Assembly: GCA_025617745.1 (NCBI GenBank)
Contig: CM046858.1
Span: forward strand, 45,799,162 to 45,863,161
Length of the DNA stretch: 64,000 nt
From: Heliocidaris erythrogramma
Lineage: Eukaryota; Echinodermata; Echinoidea; Camarodonta; Echinometridae
Direction of reading: 5' to 3'
Positions 60,576-64,000 of the stretch are shown here, one piece after another; within the stretch, counting starts at the first letter, position 1, and each line of letters begins with the position of its first letter. A program made the translations under genes and the position numbers. The notes below the pieces were generated by a model, which saw nothing but the letters and a program-made list of their open reading frames with translations, was not told where the DNA came from and ran no database searches.

Positions 60576-61115
60576 ATGGACAGTACAGTCCCATGTATGT
60601 CATTTGATGTAAGTATACTTTTTTTAACCCGAGCAAGTTTTTATTCATTTAATTTGAATAAACAATAGAGATTAAAAGTTTTCTTACCTGAACAATGTAG
60701 TTCTACCACATTTTTTTAGAGAAAAGAACTATTTCATGATATCAAAAAAATTTCTTTTCAAAATCCCCATTTGTTTTGTACATGGTGCAAAAGTTTCCGT
60801 CCCGTCGCGCGACACCCATTCATCAATTTTCAAATTTAAAAAAATTGATTGGGCCAAAATCTTAGCTTCATGGTTGAATGTCATGTGCTCTATCATACTA
60901 ATAAAAAATCAGGATACGTAGCTAGTCTTCAATTTTAACTTCGATAGAATTTTACTTTGAATCTGTCTTACAAAATTTCACCATTCTATCGTTCCGTCCC
61001 GTCGCGCTAACAAAAAATGTTGTTACCATGGAAACGGAATTACGATCATTCTTGTGTTTGTAGTGGAATTGTTCTTGAGTGTAAACTTATTACATAAGTA
61101 AAGGTATGCAGCAGG

Positions 61116-61381
61116 CACTATGAACATGGCGAACAAAGAAGCGGACAAAATATACAGCTCCTCATTGTACCTTCCACAATTGCCCTGGTAGACAAAAGAA
61201 CATCCCTTCATTGCTATTATGTAAAAATATGTAGAACAGGTGTCACAGGCATATTCACCTGTTCTACTTATTTTACATAATAGTAATGAAGGGATGTTCT
61301 TTTGTCTACCAGAGCAATTGTGGAGGGTACAATGAGGAGCTGTATATTTTGTCCGCTCTCTTTGTCATCGTGTTCATAGTG
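61116..61381. mobile_element. CACTA-like MITE, copy 2, inside copy C
   Basis: A nearly full palindrome of 266 bp, from CACTATGAACATGGCGAAC to the mirror ending GTTCATAGTG, flanked by AGG (61113-61115, 61382-61384). CACTA at the tip with a 3-bp duplication fits EnSpm/CACTA. Confidence 0.88.
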
Positions 61382-61471
61382 AGGTAGCATTTCTTATTTT
61401 CTTGTCAGGAAAAAAAATCCTATTGAATTCCGTCCCGTCGCTTTAACAGGACTTTTGGCTCAGACCCTGCA

Positions 61472-61952
61472 AGTGACTTACAAGTACCATACATCTCTTT
61501 GAAGGATGTACAAGGATAGCTCGTACAATGTACGTGCATTATCTGCAAATACATGTACATGTATATCTAAAATTTACTTTCATAACAGAAAAAAATTGTC
61601 AGCTTCACAACCATAAAGTGTCATTACATGCACATAAAACAGATTTTTTTTTTTTTTTTTTTTGGGGGGGGGGGGGGGGGGATCATATACATATTGTACA
61701 TGTACACATAGAAATGTGTATTATTACAGGTACATGTACTGTACAAAGTACATACATGTACATGTATGTACAAGTACAAGTAACTAGTCACTGTCAACTG
61801 GAATCAATTCTATCTTTCTCTGATTTATTGTTACTCTACATGTACTTTCTTCAAATTATTGCTGAAGGAAAGGGCACGTGGATTTTGTAAGCTTTATGAA
61901 GCTTGTGAACAAAGGAGTTTCATTTGATGTACCTCTTCTCAAAGGTTACTAT
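61472..61952 (+). other. Non-coding, with adjoining T and G tracts
   Basis: A T run at about 61646-61663 passes directly into a G run of about 17 bp, ending at 61681. TACATGTA words are frequent. No gene is seen. Confidence 0.5.
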
Positions 61953-63088
61953 GACCCCTGTTACACCGAAACCCTAAGGAGTCTCAGGGCGCCCCCGAGA
62001 CTGGTCTCAGATCTAGGTTTCAAATCTGGTGTTAACGTGTGAAACCTACCCGAGACCACTTCTGAGCAAACCAGTCTCGGACTACCTAGCGATGTGGTCC
62101 GCGACTGGTTCAGGGGCGTGTGGAGACTCCTTAAAGGGAAATTAACCTCAGCGTATGAATTAGCTTATTTTGAATGGTGTAGTATATGCCTCTTATTTGA
62201 TACATGCAATTTCATGTAAAAACACAGGATATAGATATAAATCACTATTTTCCAGCCAAGTTATCGTCTGCTAGCAATAATAAGGGGGCTGCCATTACTT
62301 TATGTGTACACGAACATATTTTTCATCCCAAGTAAAATTTCCTTCATCGTTAACTTGTAATTGATTTTTAGAGGACAAATATATATTAGATAAAGTCACA
62401 TATTCTGAAATGTAAGTTTAGTTTTATATATTTTTTAAAAGGTCTTAATTTGTTCATAAAAAATATACTTCATAAAAAATATACGTCAAGGACGGAGAAT
62501 TGACGTCAAGGACGGAGACAATCGTAACAATACCAAAACAAAGCGAGGAATCTGCTTTACAGGATGGCTATTAGAACTCATGGGTCGTCAATTATCTAGG
62601 CCCATGGCCAATAACAATCGTAATACAATCAGAACAAAGCGACGTATCTGTTGTAAAGGTAGGCTATTATCAATGCATATGGTACCTAATGATCCGTGTC
62701 ATGCACAAAATGGCAGCCTCCATGGAAAGACGTAGCAGACAATAGGTGCATCTAGAATATCACGTGGGGTTAATTGTCCTTTAAGATTCGGTGTAAAGGC
62801 AAACCAACCCCCGAGACTGGTTTGTGCGCTGCTAGCATGTGTGGAATGATGATGCCCACAACATCCACAAACAGAAAGTCTCACTTAAAACCTGTCTTGG
62901 GTTACAGGGTACATGTAGCTTTGCGTATAAAGTCGGTGTAAACACACAAAAAGAGGTCTCGGGGCGCCCCAAGACCCCTTTAGGATTTCGGTCTAACAGG
63001 GATCCCAAAATTTGGGGCAGTTTTTTTTAAACCAGTCTTGGGCCACCCCGAGACTGGTCTCGGGTAGGTTTTTTGGTGTAACTGGGGC
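61953..63088. mobile_element. DNA transposon with GACCCCTGTTACAC ends, composite
   Basis: The left end GACCCCTGTTACACCGAAAC has diverged inverted matches near 62960-63004 and again at about 63067-63088, so the element may have a duplicated right end. GAGACTGGTCTCGG-type palindromes recur inside (for example 61999, 62811, 63050). It is related by its ends to 41641-42002 and contains the insert at 62135-62780. The borders are not firm. Confidence 0.6.
62135..62780. mobile_element. TTAA-target MITE inside the 61953 element
   Basis: 646 bp with ends AGGGAAATTAACC and GGTTAATTGTCCT, flanked by TTAA (62131-62134, 62781-62784). The interior holds a direct repeat around GTCAAGGACGGAGA near 62485-62519 and another around ACAAAGCGA (62539, 62634). 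No transposase is seen. Confidence 0.82.
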
Positions 63089-63898
63089 CTAAGCTACATG
63101 TATATATGCTAGTGCTACATGTACATGTATGTGAATGCATCAACTGTAGGCCTACAAGCCCTAGTATGATACAAAGAAAGAAAAAAAGGAGAGGGTAGAA
63201 TACATTGATCAAATGACGTCAGCAAATTATTCGCAGTTATCACAATCATCTGATTTTAGGGTTTGCAAATGTCAGTTTGTCTCTACTTATGTAATTAAAG
63301 ATCTTTTTTATTTAATACACTACATTCTCTCTGTTTTGAGTAAAATGATCTTCACTGAAGGAACAGATGCCAGGTTTGCAAACTGCTGTAAATATATGCA
63401 TACATGTATGTACATGTAGTTAATAGTTATCCAAATTTGGTTCAGAACACTTTTGAATTGTTGTACAATGTATGTGTGGTCTCATTTATTTAGTGTTCAT
63501 TTTATAGTTATTTGGGATCATTGAAATGAAAGTAAAGTAATTATGGATGCACAAGTCAACTGGCTTACCCAGCTTCAAGAAATAGCTTGATATCATATGA
63601 AAGATCACATGTTTAAATGTTTCACTTTACAAATTGAAATCCTACCCAAGGAAACTGTCGGTATGCTGTGATGACCATGCAGTGTAATCATCTATGTAAC
63701 ACCTTCTTACAAACTCTGAGCCGAGCAATGGAAAACTACGGTGACACAGTCATGTGGAACGATCTCCCATTACGCTACATTCCATAACAGACATCAAAAT
63801 GTTCAGGAAACCAAATAACTAATACTTCTTTGATGAATGTTTCTAGTGACTGTATAAATTGTAAAGTGTAAGGTGCACTGAGAGACCAGGGGAGTGTT
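63089..63898. other. Non-coding, no gene seen
   Basis: No recognisable exon or element ends. Confidence 0.4.
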
Positions 63899-64000
63899 TC
63901 ATCAAGTGTCTTGTCAGTGATTTTTACTGACAAATTTGCTCTCAGCCAATCAGATGCAAGGATTTCAGTAGCTGACAACAGTTGTACATGTAGGTAAAAA
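63899..64000. mobile_element. Palindromic MITE (family P), copy 6, cut by the window edge
   Basis: Starts GGGGAGTGTTTCATCAAGTG and contains GCCAATCAGATGCAAGGATT, the reverse of the family core. The far end lies beyond or at the window edge. Confidence 0.8.

Larger units (their letters stand above)
59182..61467. mobile_element. GGGTC-type DNA transposon (copy C), 2286 bp, with two inserts
   Basis: The ends GGGTCTGAGCCAAAAG and CTTTTGGCTCAGACCC are perfect inverted repeats, flanked by TGCA (59178-59181, 61468-61471). A different internal motif, close to TTCCGTCCCGTCGCGC, occurs in both orientations near 59360, 59699, 59746, 60795, 60991 and 61427. A hAT-like element and a CACTA-like element are inserted in it. 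It encodes no recognisable transposase. Confidence 0.85.

Overview
The window looks like nuclear DNA from a sea urchin or a close echinoderm relative. It is AT-rich, mostly non-coding and packed with short DNA transposons. The hexamer-like motif TACATGTA recurs throughout, and the largest element belongs to a retrotransposon group known from deuterostomes. The species assignment is an inference from repeat style, not from a marker gene.

One host gene is supported. Five exons on the minus strand (43730-43650, 29341-29247, 25788-25665, 25035-24942, 23320-23205) have GT-AG borders and join in frame into about 170 residues. These residues are the middle of a Golgi class I alpha-1,2-mannosidase (GH47, MAN1A type). 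The N-terminal exons should lie right of 43.7 kb or beyond the window. The C-terminal exons were not found left of 23.2 kb. Much or all of the rest of the window may therefore be intron or flank of this gene.

The main mobile element is an LTR retrotransposon at 9374-16551 on the plus strand, opposite to the gene. It has 1060-bp LTRs that differ at about four positions, a 4-bp target duplication, a tRNA-Pro-like primer site and one long gag-pol frame. The domain order is gag, protease, integrase, reverse transcriptase, RNase H. Integrase ahead of RT in a Ty3/Gypsy-type element is the mark of the Gmr1-like group, and the capsid resembles the vertebrate SCAN domain. It looks whole and recent.

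The rest is a dense record of non-autonomous DNA transposons, several with readable target duplications. There are TTAA-target foldbacks (Kolobok or piggyBac type), hAT-like (8 bp), CACTA-like (3 bp), mariner-like (TA) and Harbinger-like (TTA) copies, and a palindromic family with six copies. A further group of four elements starts with GGGTC and makes 4-bp duplications (1126-1931, 32923-34107, 57958-59100, 59182-61467). Its members carry short internal motifs repeated in both orientations, and I cannot place the group in a named superfamily. Several insertions are nested, most strikingly at 57.8-61.5 kb. Tandem repeats, tRNA-derived SINEs and long GA, C and G tracts fill much of the remainder.
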